The translations under genes and the position numbers were made by a program. The notes under the pieces are model-generated. The model was not told the origin of the DNA. It searched no databases and was given only the letters and a program-made list of their open reading frames with translations. A DNA stretch of 64,000 nt from Flavobacterium gelidicaeli (GTDB taxonomy: Bacteria > Bacteroidota > Bacteroidia > Flavobacteriales > Flavobacteriaceae): NCBI RefSeq assembly GCF_013294005.1, contig NZ_JABSNK010000002.1, positions 372,001 through 436,000 of the forward strand. Direction: 5' to 3'. Below, piece by piece: positions 28,224 through 37,655 of the stretch (its first letter is position 1; every line of letters begins with the position of its first letter).

Positions 28224-28308
28224 ATCACTTTTATTTAAACCATTAAGAATTAAGGTTAACTGCATTTTTTACTGAGCAATAATCCTGAATTTTGTGGATT
28301 GATGTTGA

Positions 28309-29007
28309 TTATTTTTGTCTAACCGTTCTTTGCTCTATTCTTTTCTCAAATTTCTCTCCTTGAAAAATGCGTTGTACCATGATACCAGGAATATGAATTT
28401 CATTTGGGTTTAATGAGCCTGCGGGTAAAAGTTCTTCTACTTCGGCTACTGTGATTTTTGCGCCACCAGCCATGCAAGCGTTAAAGTTACGAGCGGTTCC
28501 TTTAAAGATTAAGTTTCCTGCTTCGTCGCCTTTCCATGCTTTTACGATGGCAAAATCAGCTTTATAGGCTAATTCCATGATGTGCATTTTTCCGTTAAAT
28601 TCACGAACTTCTTTTCCTTCGGCTACTTCTGTTCCGTATCCTGCTGGTGTAAAGAAAGCAGGAATACCAGCTTGAGCGGCACGGCATTTTTCGGCCAATG
28701 TTCCTTGAGGTGTTAATTCAACGTCAAGTTCTCCAGAAAGCATTTGTCGTTCAAATTCGGCATTTTCGCCTACGTAGGAAGAGATCATTTTTTTGATTTG
28801 GCGCTTTTGCAAAAGCAATCCTAATCCAAAATCATCTACTCCTGCATTGTTAGAAATACAGGTAAGCTCTTTAGTTTCTTTGATTACAAGTTCGGCAATG
28901 GCATTTTCTGGTATACCGCACAGTCCAAAACCACCTAACATAATGGTCATTCCGTCTTGTACTCCTTCAAGTGCTTCTTGTACACTGTTTACTTTTTTAT
29001 TAATCAT
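28309..29007 (-). CDS. scoA: 3-oxoacid CoA-transferase subunit A
   Basis: The 232-residue alpha subunit has the glycine-rich [15 protein letters not shown] (about 22-36) and [27 protein letters not shown] segments of family I CoA transferases. It forms the heterodimer with the subunit encoded next. A copy of the dispersed 75-80 bp repeat lies just upstream of its start (29048-29122). Confidence 0.95.
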   Translation of the reverse strand: MINKKVNSVQEALEGVQDGMTIMLGGFGLCGIPENAIAELVIKETKELTCISNNAGVDDFGLGLLLQKRQIKKMISSYVGENAEFERQMLSGELDVELTPQGTLAEKCRAAQAGIPAFFTPAGYGTEVAEGKEVREFNGKMHIMELAYKADFAIVKAWKGDEAGNLIFKGTARNFNACMAGGAKITVAEVEELLPAGSLNPNEIHIPGIMVQRIFQGEKFEKRIEQRTVRQK

Positions 29008-29047
29008 ATATTGTGGTTATAATAGTGTAATTAATAGCTTATTGTTT

Positions 29048-29122
29048 AGCCCAGATCAAAGCGACATCCTTTGTGGCCGGTGTTCAGCCAGAAAGATATA
29101 GCGGAGAGCTGGAAATAGCTTC
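29048..29122 (-). repeat. Dispersed structured repeat, copy 1
   Basis: Read on the minus strand it has the conserved left block (AGCTATTTCCAGCTCTCCGC, then TATATCTT), a variable stem (TGGC with GCCA, AAAG with CTTT), and the right block GGATGTCGCTTTGATCTGGG then CT. It is related to the copies at 39246, 39537 and 50420. Confidence 0.8.
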
Positions 29123-29131
29123 TAAAAATTT

Positions 29132-31435
29132 TTAGAATTCAAACTCATCAGTGTTTTGAATAGCTGTTGTGTCTTTAACTTTTGGAGCGGTATAACAATC
29201 TACTTTTATGGAAAGGTTTGCAGGTCTTTCAAACTCAGTTTTAGATACTTTTAAGTCTTTATCTGCATAGCACAGTTTCATGAAGTAACCCCAAACAGGT
29301 AAGGCAGCAGTTGCTCCTTGTCCGTAGGTGATGCTTTTAAAACGAGCCGAACGGTCTTCGCAACCTACCCAAACACCCGTTACTAGATTAGGAACCATTC
29401 CCATGAACCAACCATCTGATTGGTTTTGAGTGGTACCTGTTTTACCTGCAATAGGGTTTTTAAACATATATGGATATCCTGTAATTCTATTGTACCCATT
29501 TCCTCCACCTTGAGTTCTTAATCGACTTCCTGAACCACCCTCAGTTACTCCTTCAAGTAATTTTATGATTGCAAAGGCAATATCTTTATTCAATACATCA
29601 TGAGATTCTGGAATAGGTTCGTAGATAACTACGCCACTTTTATCTTCTATGCGTGATAAAAATTGGGGTTTATTATAGACTCCTTGATTTGCGAAGGTGC
29701 TGTAGGCAGCAACCATATCTTCAACAGTGATGTCTACTGCTCCAAGAGCGATAGATGGTTGCAATGGAATATTGGATTTTATACCCAATTTATGTGTAAG
29801 CTCCACTACGGCTTCAGGTCCTACTTTATCCATTAATTTTGCCGAAACAGTATTAATAGAGTTGGCTAATGCTTTTTTCAGAGTAATCATACCTAGGTAC
29901 CTATTATTTGAGTTACGTGGTGTCCAAGATGCAGTAACGTGATGACGGCCTACTGGAATAGTAAATGGTGCATCAATAATAGAATCGCATGGAGACATGT
30001 TTAATTGCTCAATGGCAGTAGCATAAACAAATGGTTTGAATGTAGACCCTACTTGTCTAGCTCCTTGACCAACGTGATCATATTGAAAATATTTGTAATT
30101 AATACCTCCAACCCAAGCTTTGATACTTCCAGTTTGTGGTTCCATTGCCATTAAACCAGTTTGTAAAAAGTGCTTGTAATAACGAATAGAATCAATAGGA
30201 GTCATAATAGTATCTTTCTCTCCTTTCCAAGTAAAAACAGTCATTTTAGTTTTTACATTGAATGATTTTATAATTTCTTCGTCAGTTTTTTCTAATGATT
30301 TAAGCACAGACCATCTGTTAGAAGACTTCATTGCTTGTGTTAAAATGCGTTGCGTTTCTTTATCAGATATGTTTACAAAAGGAGCGTTCTTGTTCTTCTT
30401 AGCTTGGATAAAAAACTCTTCTTGTAAGTTAGCCATATGCGCTGCTACTGCTTCCTCCGCATGTAATTGCATTCGAGAATCAATAGTAGTGTATATTTTT
30501 AAACCGTCTTTGTAGATGTCATAATCAGAGCCATCTGGTTTTTTATTCTCCTGTGCCCATTTTTTCATGTATTCACGAAGGTACTCTCTAAAATAAGTTG
30601 CGGTTCCTTCTCGATGACTTTCTAATTTAAAGTGCAAAGTGATTGGTAAAGCCTGAAATTTTTCTTTTTCCTCTTTAGAAATCATGTGACTTTTTTGCAT
30701 CTGTGCTAAGACTACATTTCTTCTGTTTTTAACTCCTTGAATATTTCTAATAGGATTATACAAAGTAGAATTCTTGAACATTCCAACTAATATTGCAGAC
30801 TCATCGATGCTTAATTGTTTAGGAGTTTTAGAAAAATACGTTTGCGCTGCAGAGCTTACTCCAACAGAGAAATTACCAAAATCGTAAACATTACAATACA
30901 TGGCAAGTATTTCGTTTTTAGTATATTGTCTTTCTAGTCTAATGGCGATTACCCATTCTTTGATTTTTTGAACAATTCTGAACGGAAGGAATTTAGACCC
31001 TTCACCATGAAACAATTGTTTGGCTAATTGCTGTGTTAGCGTACTCGCACCTCCATTAGTTCCAAAATTAGAAAGTGCTCGCAAAGTTCCTCTTCCATCA
31101 ATACCAGAGTGCTCATAGAAACGCTCATCTTCTGTAGCTACTAGTGCATCTACAAAGTTTTTAGGTAAGTCAGAATATCTTAATTGAGAGCGGTTTTGTT
31201 GGAAGTATTTTCCAATAACAACACCATCAGCAGAGATGATTTCTGTAGCCAGGTTCGAATCTGGATTTTCTAGATCTTCAAAGGAAGGCATTGCGCCAAA
31301 GATTCCCCATGAAGCAAATAAGAAAAACAAAATTACGCCTCCTAGGCCATAGAGGAAAATTTTCCAAAAATTCCTTGTGTAACGTTTATAATCGTTAGTA
31401 TTGTTTTTACCTTGATTGTTTTTTTTAGCAGCCAT
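29132..31435 (-). CDS. Penicillin-binding protein 1A (bifunctional glycosyltransferase/transpeptidase)
   Basis: The 767-residue protein has one N-terminal membrane helix (about 24-45). Its GT51 glycosyltransferase domain has the catalytic ATEDERFYEHSGID (Glu102) and TLTQQLAKQLF. Its transpeptidase domain has GSTFKPF (Ser464, Lys467), SINT and GKTGTTQNQSDGWF. It polymerises and cross-links peptidoglycan in the periplasm. It is the last gene of ricT-gldH-PBP1A, six bases after gldH. Confidence 0.96.
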   Translation of the reverse strand: MAAKKNNQGKNNTNDYKRYTRNFWKIFLYGLGGVILFFLFASWGIFGAMPSFEDLENPDSNLATEIISADGVVIGKYFQQNRSQLRYSDLPKNFVDALVATEDERFYEHSGIDGRGTLRALSNFGTNGGASTLTQQLAKQLFHGEGSKFLPFRIVQKIKEWVIAIRLERQYTKNEILAMYCNVYDFGNFSVGVSSAAQTYFSKTPKQLSIDESAILVGMFKNSTLYNPIRNIQGVKNRRNVVLAQMQKSHMISKEEKEKFQALPITLHFKLESHREGTATYFREYLREYMKKWAQENKKPDGSDYDIYKDGLKIYTTIDSRMQLHAEEAVAAHMANLQEEFFIQAKKNKNAPFVNISDKETQRILTQAMKSSNRWSVLKSLEKTDEEIIKSFNVKTKMTVFTWKGEKDTIMTPIDSIRYYKHFLQTGLMAMEPQTGSIKAWVGGINYKYFQYDHVGQGARQVGSTFKPFVYATAIEQLNMSPCDSIIDAPFTIPVGRHHVTASWTPRNSNNRYLGMITLKKALANSINTVSAKLMDKVGPEAVVELTHKLGIKSNIPLQPSIALGAVDITVEDMVAAYSTFANQGVYNKPQFLSRIEDKSGVVIYEPIPESHDVLNKDIAFAIIKLLEGVTEGGSGSRLRTQGGGNGYNRITGYPYMFKNPIAGKTGTTQNQSDGWFMGMVPNLVTGVWVGCEDRSARFKSITYGQGATAALPVWGYFMKLCYADKDLKVSKTEFERPANLSIKVDCYTAPKVKDTTAIQNTDEFEF

Positions 31436-31441
31436 ATACTA

Positions 31442-31921
31442 TTATTCTATTTTTTCTATTCGTAAACCTACTTCTGTGATTCCATCTAATTCAGTAACTC
31501 CAGGGACTTTACCTGTTTCTCTAACGGCTTGTTTTATATTGACTTTATAGGTACTTCTAAAACGGACATTGTCTTTATAGAATAATTTACTTTCCTTAAT
31601 GTCAGTAAATCCATTCCCTAATAGTGTACCATCAGGTTCAGCCATTTCGTACTCTAGAGTGTCAATTTTTGTATATCCGTTTGGTAATTCCAGTGAAACA
31701 ATCAAAAACAAGTTGTTGTATTTGTAATTGTCATTGTCCCTAATATTGATAAACATATTGTACCTCTTAGTAGAGTCAAGTTGTGGTAAATCAAAAGATA
31801 CAATACTGTCTTTATGCCAAGCACTTCCAACAGATTTGTATTCGTCAAAAACTCTTTTTTTATCACATGAAAAAAGAACTACAGTTATCAAAAGAACTAA
31901 AAGGCTATTTTTTAGTCTCAT
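31442..31921 (-). CDS. gldH: Gliding motility lipoprotein GldH
   Basis: The 159-residue lipoprotein has signal LLITVVLFSC (Cys19). The mature part, with the YNMFINIRDNDNYKYNNLFL and DGTLLGNGFTDIKESKLFY segments, matches GldH of gliding flavobacteria. GldH is needed for gliding and for type IX secretion-dependent functions. The start overlaps the end of ricT by 17 bases. The ricT-gldH-PBP1A order is usual in Flavobacterium. Confidence 0.92.
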   Translation of the reverse strand: MRLKNSLLVLLITVVLFSCDKKRVFDEYKSVGSAWHKDSIVSFDLPQLDSTKRYNMFINIRDNDNYKYNNLFLIVSLELPNGYTKIDTLEYEMAEPDGTLLGNGFTDIKESKLFYKDNVRFRSTYKVNIKQAVRETGKVPGVTELDGITEVGLRIEKIE

Positions 31922-33212
31922 TTTTTTTAATAATTATTGGTTTTCTTACTGCATCAGGTTCTGTTGCAGCGGGTTTTTTCTCGTTTGCAGTTCCTGGTTT
32001 TTTATGAACAGGCTTTTTGTTATTAGCAATAATTTTATTATCGCCTGCTTTTTTAGGCTGTGCTACAATCACATTTTCACCTACCTTTTTAGGTTTTTTA
32101 TTTGGTCTCTTACTTTTCTTAGGTTGGTCAAAACGAGTTAAACTCTCTTGCCCCATCGCATTATTAAAGTCTTTTTCAGTTTCCTGAATAACCTCTATAG
32201 CATAATCTTCAAGTGCCGATACTTTTATTTTTAATTTATTTTCGGCTATAATTTCTTTTACCTTATCAATTTTAAGGATGTGCCAGTTTGCAAAATTATT
32301 CGTGTAAGCAAACCACATTAATCCTTTAAAAATATCTTGTTTTTGACAAATAGCTTCTCCTTTTTCAGTAACTAATTTTGTTTCAAAATCAGGAAAACCT
32401 TTTAAAGCATCCATGTAAGTGTCTAATTCGTAGTTTAAACAACACTTTAATTTACCGCATTGACCGGCTAATTTTTGTGGGTTTAAAGACAATTGTTGGT
32501 AACGTGCTGCAGAGGTATTTACACTTCTAAAATCGGTTAACCATGTAGAACAACATAGTTCGCGTCCACAAGATCCAATTCCTCCTAAACGAGCTGCTTC
32601 TTGACGGAAACCTACTTGTTTCATTTCGACTCTAGTACTGAATTCTTTAGCAAAATCTTTAATCAACATTCTAAAGTCTACTCGATCATTTGCAGTGTAA
32701 TAAAAAGTAGCTTTGGATGCATCCCCTTGAAATTCAATATCAGATATTTTCATTTCTAGTTTGTGCTGAATGGCTAATTCACGCGCTCTTACTTTCATAG
32801 GTTCTTCACGCTCGCGAGCTGCTGACCAAATGTCGATGTCTTTTTGAGATGCTTTTCTATATATTTTCGGAATTTCATTACCATTGTAATTGGCTCCTTT
32901 TTTCTTCATTTGGATTTTTACTAACTCACCAGTTAAGGTTACAATCCCAATATCATGACCAGGAGAGGCTACTGTGGCAACAATGTCACCCATAGATAAA
33001 GTTAGTTTCTCAGTATTGCGATAAAATTCTTTTCGTCCATTTTTAAAACGAACTTCAACACAGTCAAAAGGAGCTTCACCGTTAGGTAAACTCATATTAG
33101 AAAGCCAATCGAAAACAGTTAATTTATTGCAGCTATCGGTGCCGCAAGTTCCATTATTTTTACAACCCTTAGGTGAGCCACCATCAGAAGTTGAACAACT
33201 TGTACATGCCAT
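31905..33212 (-). CDS. ricT: PSP1 domain protein, RicT/YaaT type
   Basis: The 435-residue protein has a PSP1 core (about 30-320) with the Cys motifs GSCGRELCCSTWL and GQCGKLKCCLNYE that bind iron-sulfur in the RicT complex. An extra Cys-rich N-terminus (CTSCS...CKNNGTCGTDSC) precedes it. The last 80 residues are Lys/Pro-rich (KKPVHKKPGTANEKKPA) and probably disordered. In Bacillus RicT partners RNase Y; the flavobacterial role is not known to me. Confidence 0.9.
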   Translation of the reverse strand: MACTSCSTSDGGSPKGCKNNGTCGTDSCNKLTVFDWLSNMSLPNGEAPFDCVEVRFKNGRKEFYRNTEKLTLSMGDIVATVASPGHDIGIVTLTGELVKIQMKKKGANYNGNEIPKIYRKASQKDIDIWSAAREREEPMKVRARELAIQHKLEMKISDIEFQGDASKATFYYTANDRVDFRMLIKDFAKEFSTRVEMKQVGFRQEAARLGGIGSCGRELCCSTWLTDFRSVNTSAARYQQLSLNPQKLAGQCGKLKCCLNYELDTYMDALKGFPDFETKLVTEKGEAICQKQDIFKGLMWFAYTNNFANWHILKIDKVKEIIAENKLKIKVSALEDYAIEVIQETEKDFNNAMGQESLTRFDQPKKSKRPNKKPKKVGENVIVAQPKKAGDNKIIANNKKPVHKKPGTANEKKPAATEPDAVRKPIIIKKNETKK

Positions 33213-33491
33213 AATTTTATATATAGTGTTGCGACGAGCACAACTTAAGTTCTTAAAACGTTTAATGGGTAAAGATAGTATTTTTTGATTAAATGTTTCA
33301 ACCTCTATTTTCGAATAGTTTTATTCCGTTTATAGATTTTTGTGTTATTTTATAAAATCAAGATATTTAACGTTTTACTTAAATTATTTATTTCGTATTG
33401 TTTTAACGCTTTGACTATTTTAAATTCATTACGGTGTCTATTAGTGTATTTTTAATTAAAAAAAAAGATTTTTTTTATTAAATAAATTCTT

Positions 33492-33499
33492 AGGTTTGC
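33492..33499 (+). promoter_or_regulatory. Promoter box for the structured leader / small RNA
   Basis: TAGGTTTG matches the flavobacterial -7 box TAnnTTTG and lies 12 bases before the long stem that begins at 33511. Confidence 0.5.
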
Positions 33500-33503
33500 C
33501 GCT

Positions 33504-33592
33504 GAAAACAAAAATCCTAGTATAATCTTATAACAAGTAAACACTTATTAAACAAGTGTTGCTGTGTAGGATTATATTGGGATTTTTTTTTG
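33504..33592 (+). ncRNA. Candidate small RNA or attenuator leader with intrinsic-terminator form
   Basis: Bases 33511-33530 and 33569-33588 form a 20-bp stem in RNA (three G-U pairs, no mismatch). Inside is a smaller hairpin (AACACTT 33541-33547 with AAGTGTT 33555-33561). The right arm runs into nine T ending at 33592. Both neighbouring genes diverge from this 469-base gap, so the structure is not the end of either; it fits an sRNA of about 88 nt or a transcription attenuator for the operon at 33682. The rest of the gap shows no gene. Confidence 0.5.
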
Positions 33593-33681
33593 AAATTTCA
33601 TTAAAAAGGTGTAGTCCAGAAAACACATTAAAAAACGGGGAATAACTCTAAATCCTCAAGAGTAAGAAACAAATAAATTTT

Positions 33682-34929
33682 ATGAAACTTAAAAGTTCAT
33701 TTTTACTAATTTTAGCTGTAGCAAGTTTTAACGGCTTTTCACAAGGGAATAAAGATCTAAAAGATATTAAATATCGCCGAAGCTCTTTACATACTATTTT
33801 AATAGAATCCGATAATTTCCCTAAAAAGGAAGAAGTGATTAAAGCCTATTACAGTGCTCCATTTCCTGAGAAATATGATAATCATAACATTGGTGTTAAG
33901 TCCTTTGATGGTAAAAAGTATGGTGCAAAAGAAGGTGCTTCTGAGGAAGAGACGATTGCAATGATTGATCAATACTTAAAATCGAATAAAATTGCCAATA
34001 AAATGGTGGCTAAATGGTTTAATAGAAAAGCTAATGGAACTTTTGATATTCAGTTAATTACTGAAAGAGGACTTATTAATGCGTCTTTTACAGACATGAA
34101 AACAGCAGCAGCATCTGCAGAAGGAAACGCATTATTAGTAACCGCAGGTTTAGAGTTGTTAAATAATACGTTTGTAGTTGTTTCAAAAATGAAATTTATA
34201 GAAAACGAGCCTGTAGCCAGAGTTGCCAGAGATGCAGCTATCTTAACAGCCAATAAATTAAGTGTAGCTATGTTGCGTACTAAAGCAATTGCAGTTGCAG
34301 ACAAAGCGTACGATAAAGGAAAAGAAGGGTATTCTGTTTGGACAACTTCTTTCTTGTACAAATTAAAATGGGATGATGCTACAAGCAATACTTTTTATCA
34401 AGATTATTGGTTAGACAATGCTGCTGACCCAACTGCTGCTGCAAAGAAAGCAAAATTTGATTCAAGTGATTTATTTCAATTAGAATTTGTTGGTTCTGAA
34501 AGCGCTACAAGTTTAGTTACTTTTTCTCTTTCTCAAAAAAGAACAGAAAATGAGATCATAGATTTATCTGTTGTTAGAAATATCGATAATGTGTACGCCA
34601 AACTTCAAAAGAAATATGATGTGTTTAAAACAAAAGTTCCATTGTACTCTGTAAGTCCTTTAAAAGCCAAAATTGGTATGAAAGAAGGTTTAGAAGGTGG
34701 TGAGAAATTTGAAGTTTTAGAAGCAAACATGGATCCTAAAACAGGAATTATCGAATACAAAAAGAAAGGTACAATAAAAGTAGATAAGGATAATATCTGG
34801 GACAACCGTTTCAATGCAGGTTTCTTAGAAGAGGATAATGAAGGTGGTAGTAAAAAAGCTCTTGATGGAACATTACTTGAAGGAGGAGGGAAGTTTTACT
34901 CAGGAATGTTAATTAGACAAATCAATTAA
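33682..34929 (+). CDS. Secreted protein of unknown function, first of a four-gene envelope set
   Basis: The 415-residue protein has a signal peptide ending NGFSQ. I recognise no domain. The central part is Ala-rich helical (about 150-220) and the C-terminal part has alternating Lys/Asp. Three further secreted proteins follow in the same direction, after a 106-base gap. The shared layout suggests a complex at the outer membrane or periplasm. A structured leader precedes it. Confidence 0.75.
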   Translation: MKLKSSFLLILAVASFNGFSQGNKDLKDIKYRRSSLHTILIESDNFPKKEEVIKAYYSAPFPEKYDNHNIGVKSFDGKKYGAKEGASEEETIAMIDQYLKSNKIANKMVAKWFNRKANGTFDIQLITERGLINASFTDMKTAAASAEGNALLVTAGLELLNNTFVVVSKMKFIENEPVARVARDAAILTANKLSVAMLRTKAIAVADKAYDKGKEGYSVWTTSFLYKLKWDDATSNTFYQDYWLDNAADPTAAAKKAKFDSSDLFQLEFVGSESATSLVTFSLSQKRTENEIIDLSVVRNIDNVYAKLQKKYDVFKTKVPLYSVSPLKAKIGMKEGLEGGEKFEVLEANMDPKTGIIEYKKKGTIKVDKDNIWDNRFNAGFLEEDNEGGSKKALDGTLLEGGGKFYSGMLIRQIN

Positions 34930-35035
34930 TTTTAATCAATAGCTTATAATTAAGAATCATACGGAACCTTTATTTTAGAATAGTCTAAATAAGTTTCGTG
35001 TGATTTTTAAATTATTTAATTTTAAATCTATACAA

Positions 35036-35548
35036 ATGAAAAATATTAAATTTATTGCAGCACTATTTTTATTGTTGTCTTTTGTCAATATAAGTTTAGC
35101 TCAGTCTCGCAAAGCAGACAAAGATACAAAAGCATGGAGATACGAGATAGAAGCTGTTCAAACAGGAGTTCAAGGAACGTATTTAATTAAAGTTTGGTCG
35201 TATTCTAAAAAGCCCGAAGTGGCAATGGAACAAGCAAAAAAGAACGCTATTCACGGAATAATTTTTAAAGGTTTTACTGGAATATCAGGTGTTCCTGGAC
35301 AAAGCCCTTTGGCCAATAGCCTAAACTTAGAGGACGAAAAAGAAGATTTTTTCAAACCTTTCTTTAATGACGGAGGAGATTATATGAAATATGTTTCTCT
35401 CTCAAATGATGGGTCTGTTGCGGCAGAGGACAGAATGAAAATTGGTAAAGAATACAAAATTGGAGTAATTGTAGCGGTAAATATTACCGACTTAAGAAAA
35501 GATTTAGAGAAAGCCAATATCATAAAATCACTTTCTAGTGGATTTTAA
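35036..35548 (+). CDS. Secreted protein of unknown function, second of the set
   Basis: The 170-residue protein has a signal peptide ending ISLAQ when started at the ATG at 35036; an earlier in-frame start at 35000 adds residues before the signal and is unlikely. The mature part has an alpha-beta pattern (AWRYEIEAVQTG, YLIKVWSYSKKPEVAMEQAKKNAI) that vaguely recalls the LPP20/CsgG-type fold, an impression only. Confidence 0.72.
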   Translation: MKNIKFIAALFLLLSFVNISLAQSRKADKDTKAWRYEIEAVQTGVQGTYLIKVWSYSKKPEVAMEQAKKNAIHGIIFKGFTGISGVPGQSPLANSLNLEDEKEDFFKPFFNDGGDYMKYVSLSNDGSVAAEDRMKIGKEYKIGVIVAVNITDLRKDLEKANIIKSLSSGF

Positions 35549-35622
35549 TTCTTCACTGAAATAAATAGTTGTTTTCTAAAGAGAGGCAAAGCATAATTTA
35601 TAATAACAATAATAGTATAACA

Positions 35623-36570
35623 ATGAAAAGAATAATTTTATTCGCAATAGTTTTTTTTAATGCAGCATTGACTGTAAATGCACAAGCTAAGAAACCTACA
35701 ATTATGGTAGTTCCTAGTGATGTTTGGTGTAATCAAAGAGGGTATATGCTTGACTTTGATAATCAAGGAACTTATGTTCAAGTGCCTGATTACAAAAGAG
35801 CAGTGCAAGAGGATGCCGCATTGCTAATAGTAATTAGTAAAATAAATGAGTTAATGGCTTCTAGAGGTTTTCCATTAAAAAATTTAGAATCTGTTTTAAA
35901 ATCATTAGAAAGTGAATCTGCAGAAGATGCGATGCTAACAGGTAAAAAAACGGGTGCATCAGTTGTAGAAAGTCCTATTGACAAATTGAAAAAAGTGGCT
36001 AAAGCTGATATTATCATGCAAGTAACTTGGAATGTTAATACCATAGGACCTAAACATTCTATTACTTTTAACCTTCAAGGTTTAGATTCATATACTGATA
36101 AACAAGTTGCGGGAGCATCTGGAACTGGTCAAGAATTAATCGGTTCTACTTTACCAGTTATGTTAGAAACAGCGGTATTGTCACAAATTGACAATTTTAA
36201 TGTACAATTAATGAGTCACTTTGATGATTTATTTGCTAACGGTAGAGAGATTACTTTAAGGGTTAAGAAATTTGACTCTTTCGCGGGTGATTTTGAAACT
36301 GAATATGCAGGGGAAGAACTAGGTACTCAAATTGAATCATGGGTTCAAAAAAATACTGTAAAAGGACGCTTTAGCACTACAGATGCAACAGAAAACATGA
36401 TGTTGTTCGAACAAGTTAGAATTCCGCTTTTTGATGCAACTGGAAAAGCAATTGATGCAAGAGCTTGGGCTAAAGGACTTCAAAAATATTTAAAAGAAAC
36501 TTATAAAATTGAAGCTAAGTTAATGACTAAAGGTCTTGGTCAAGCTTCTATTGTTGTAGGAGAAAAATAA
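35623..36570 (+). CDS. DUF6175-like secreted protein, third of the set
   Basis: The 315-residue protein has a signal peptide ending TVNAQ with the start at 35623; the frame is open from 35569, but that start would place 18 residues before the signal. The mature N-terminus KPTIMVVPSDVWCNQRGYM resembles the Bacteroidota DUF6175 family, whose function is unknown. It contains a central KKVAKADIIMQVTWNVN strand-rich part. It sits between two other secreted proteins, 14 bases before the last one. Confidence 0.75.
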   Translation: MKRIILFAIVFFNAALTVNAQAKKPTIMVVPSDVWCNQRGYMLDFDNQGTYVQVPDYKRAVQEDAALLIVISKINELMASRGFPLKNLESVLKSLESESAEDAMLTGKKTGASVVESPIDKLKKVAKADIIMQVTWNVNTIGPKHSITFNLQGLDSYTDKQVAGASGTGQELIGSTLPVMLETAVLSQIDNFNVQLMSHFDDLFANGREITLRVKKFDSFAGDFETEYAGEELGTQIESWVQKNTVKGRFSTTDATENMMLFEQVRIPLFDATGKAIDARAWAKGLQKYLKETYKIEAKLMTKGLGQASIVVGEK

Positions 36571-36584
36571 AAAAAATCATAACT

Positions 36585-37538
36585 ATGAAAAAGATAATTC
36601 CAATTTTACTATTGTTTGTAGTCTCAGTAGTTAAAGCGCAAAGCAATTCCGTTGATGCAGCTTCGCAAATAGAATTAAGTACATATGTTTCAGACGGTGT
36701 AGAAGGTTTAACTGATATTGCGAGAAATAATTTAGAAAATAAATTGTCACAAATTGTGACTGCTAATGGCATGGGAGTTAGCTCTGCTTATTCTAGGTTT
36801 ATTATAACCGCAAATATTGAGGTTTTGTCTAAAGATATTACCGCAACAGCTCCACCAATGCAGGCTTATACGCTTGGGGTTAACTTTTACATTGGTGACG
36901 GTATGGAAGGAATCAAATTCTCTTCCTATTCGGTTACAGTAAAAGGAGTGGGGACAAATGAAACTAAAGCTTATATTGCCGCATTAAAAAATATTAAAAC
37001 TAATGACCCTCAATATCAGGTTTTTATCAATAAAGCGAAGCTAAAAATTATCGACTTTTATAATAAAAAATGTGATGCGATTATTACAGAGGCTAAAAGT
37101 GCAGCAGGACAAGGTCAATATGATGCCGCTTTGTACAAGTTAGCAACTATTCCAACTGCTTGTAAGGAGTGTTATGCAAAAGCAGTTCCTATTACAAAAG
37201 TAATTTACAAACAACAAATTGATAGAGAATGTAAAGTTAATTTGGCTAATGCCAAAAGTAGTTGGGCTAGTAATCAAGATCAATATGGCGCAACAAGTGC
37301 TAGCGAATATTTAGCTTTGATAGATCCTAATGCTAGTTGCTACAAAGAAGCGCAAGCTTTTTCGAACCAAATTGCTGCTAAAATTCTTGCCGATGAAAAA
37401 AGAGAATGGAATTTTAGAATGAAAGTGTATCAAGATGACGTCACTGCAGAAAGAGCTGCAATGCAAGCTGCAAGAGACATTTCTTTAGCTTATGCAAAAG
37501 CCGAAGTTATTAACTATACGATCGTAGGTTGGTGGTAA
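36585..37538 (+). CDS. Secreted protein of unknown function, fourth of the set
   Basis: The 317-residue protein has a signal peptide ending VVKAQ. An N-terminal alpha/beta region (about 20-135) resembles the nucleotide-free domain seen in CsgG/TolB-N-like proteins. A helical region with paired cysteines (KCDAI, PTACKECYAK, RECKV, NASCYKEA) follows and may be disulfide-linked. It begins 14 bases after the DUF6175-like gene and ends the operon, just before a terminator. Confidence 0.73.
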   Translation: MKKIIPILLLFVVSVVKAQSNSVDAASQIELSTYVSDGVEGLTDIARNNLENKLSQIVTANGMGVSSAYSRFIITANIEVLSKDITATAPPMQAYTLGVNFYIGDGMEGIKFSSYSVTVKGVGTNETKAYIAALKNIKTNDPQYQVFINKAKLKIIDFYNKKCDAIITEAKSAAGQGQYDAALYKLATIPTACKECYAKAVPITKVIYKQQIDRECKVNLANAKSSWASNQDQYGATSASEYLALIDPNASCYKEAQAFSNQIAAKILADEKREWNFRMKVYQDDVTAERAAMQAARDISLAYAKAEVINYTIVGWW

Positions 37539-37560
37539 GAAATGCATCTTTAATTAAAAT

Positions 37561-37597
37561 AAAAACAGCTGTAAGAGTCACTTTTACAGCTGTTTTT
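37561..37597 (+). terminator. Terminator of the four-gene secreted-protein operon
   Basis: AAAAACAGCTGTAA (37561-37574) pairs with TTACAGCTGTTTTT (37584-37597), followed by more T. It also works in reverse for trhO, which converges here. Confidence 0.85.
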
Positions 37598-37655
37598 TTA
37601 TTTTTAAAATCCTAATAATTTTGTAATCTCAAATACTGAAAAATCAGTAATCATT

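Noticed and set aside
28224..28265. Longer N-terminus of scoB
   Set aside because: The extra 14 codons fall in repeat-like DNA and the family starts at MLGKEEIAKRIA.
31728..32141. Plus-strand frame of 137 codons with hydrophobic stretches
   Set aside because: It is antisense to gldH and ricT, which are clearly coding.
33504..33592. Known riboswitch class
   Set aside because: The fold does not match a riboswitch I can recognise; only a long stem with an inner hairpin and T-run is visible.
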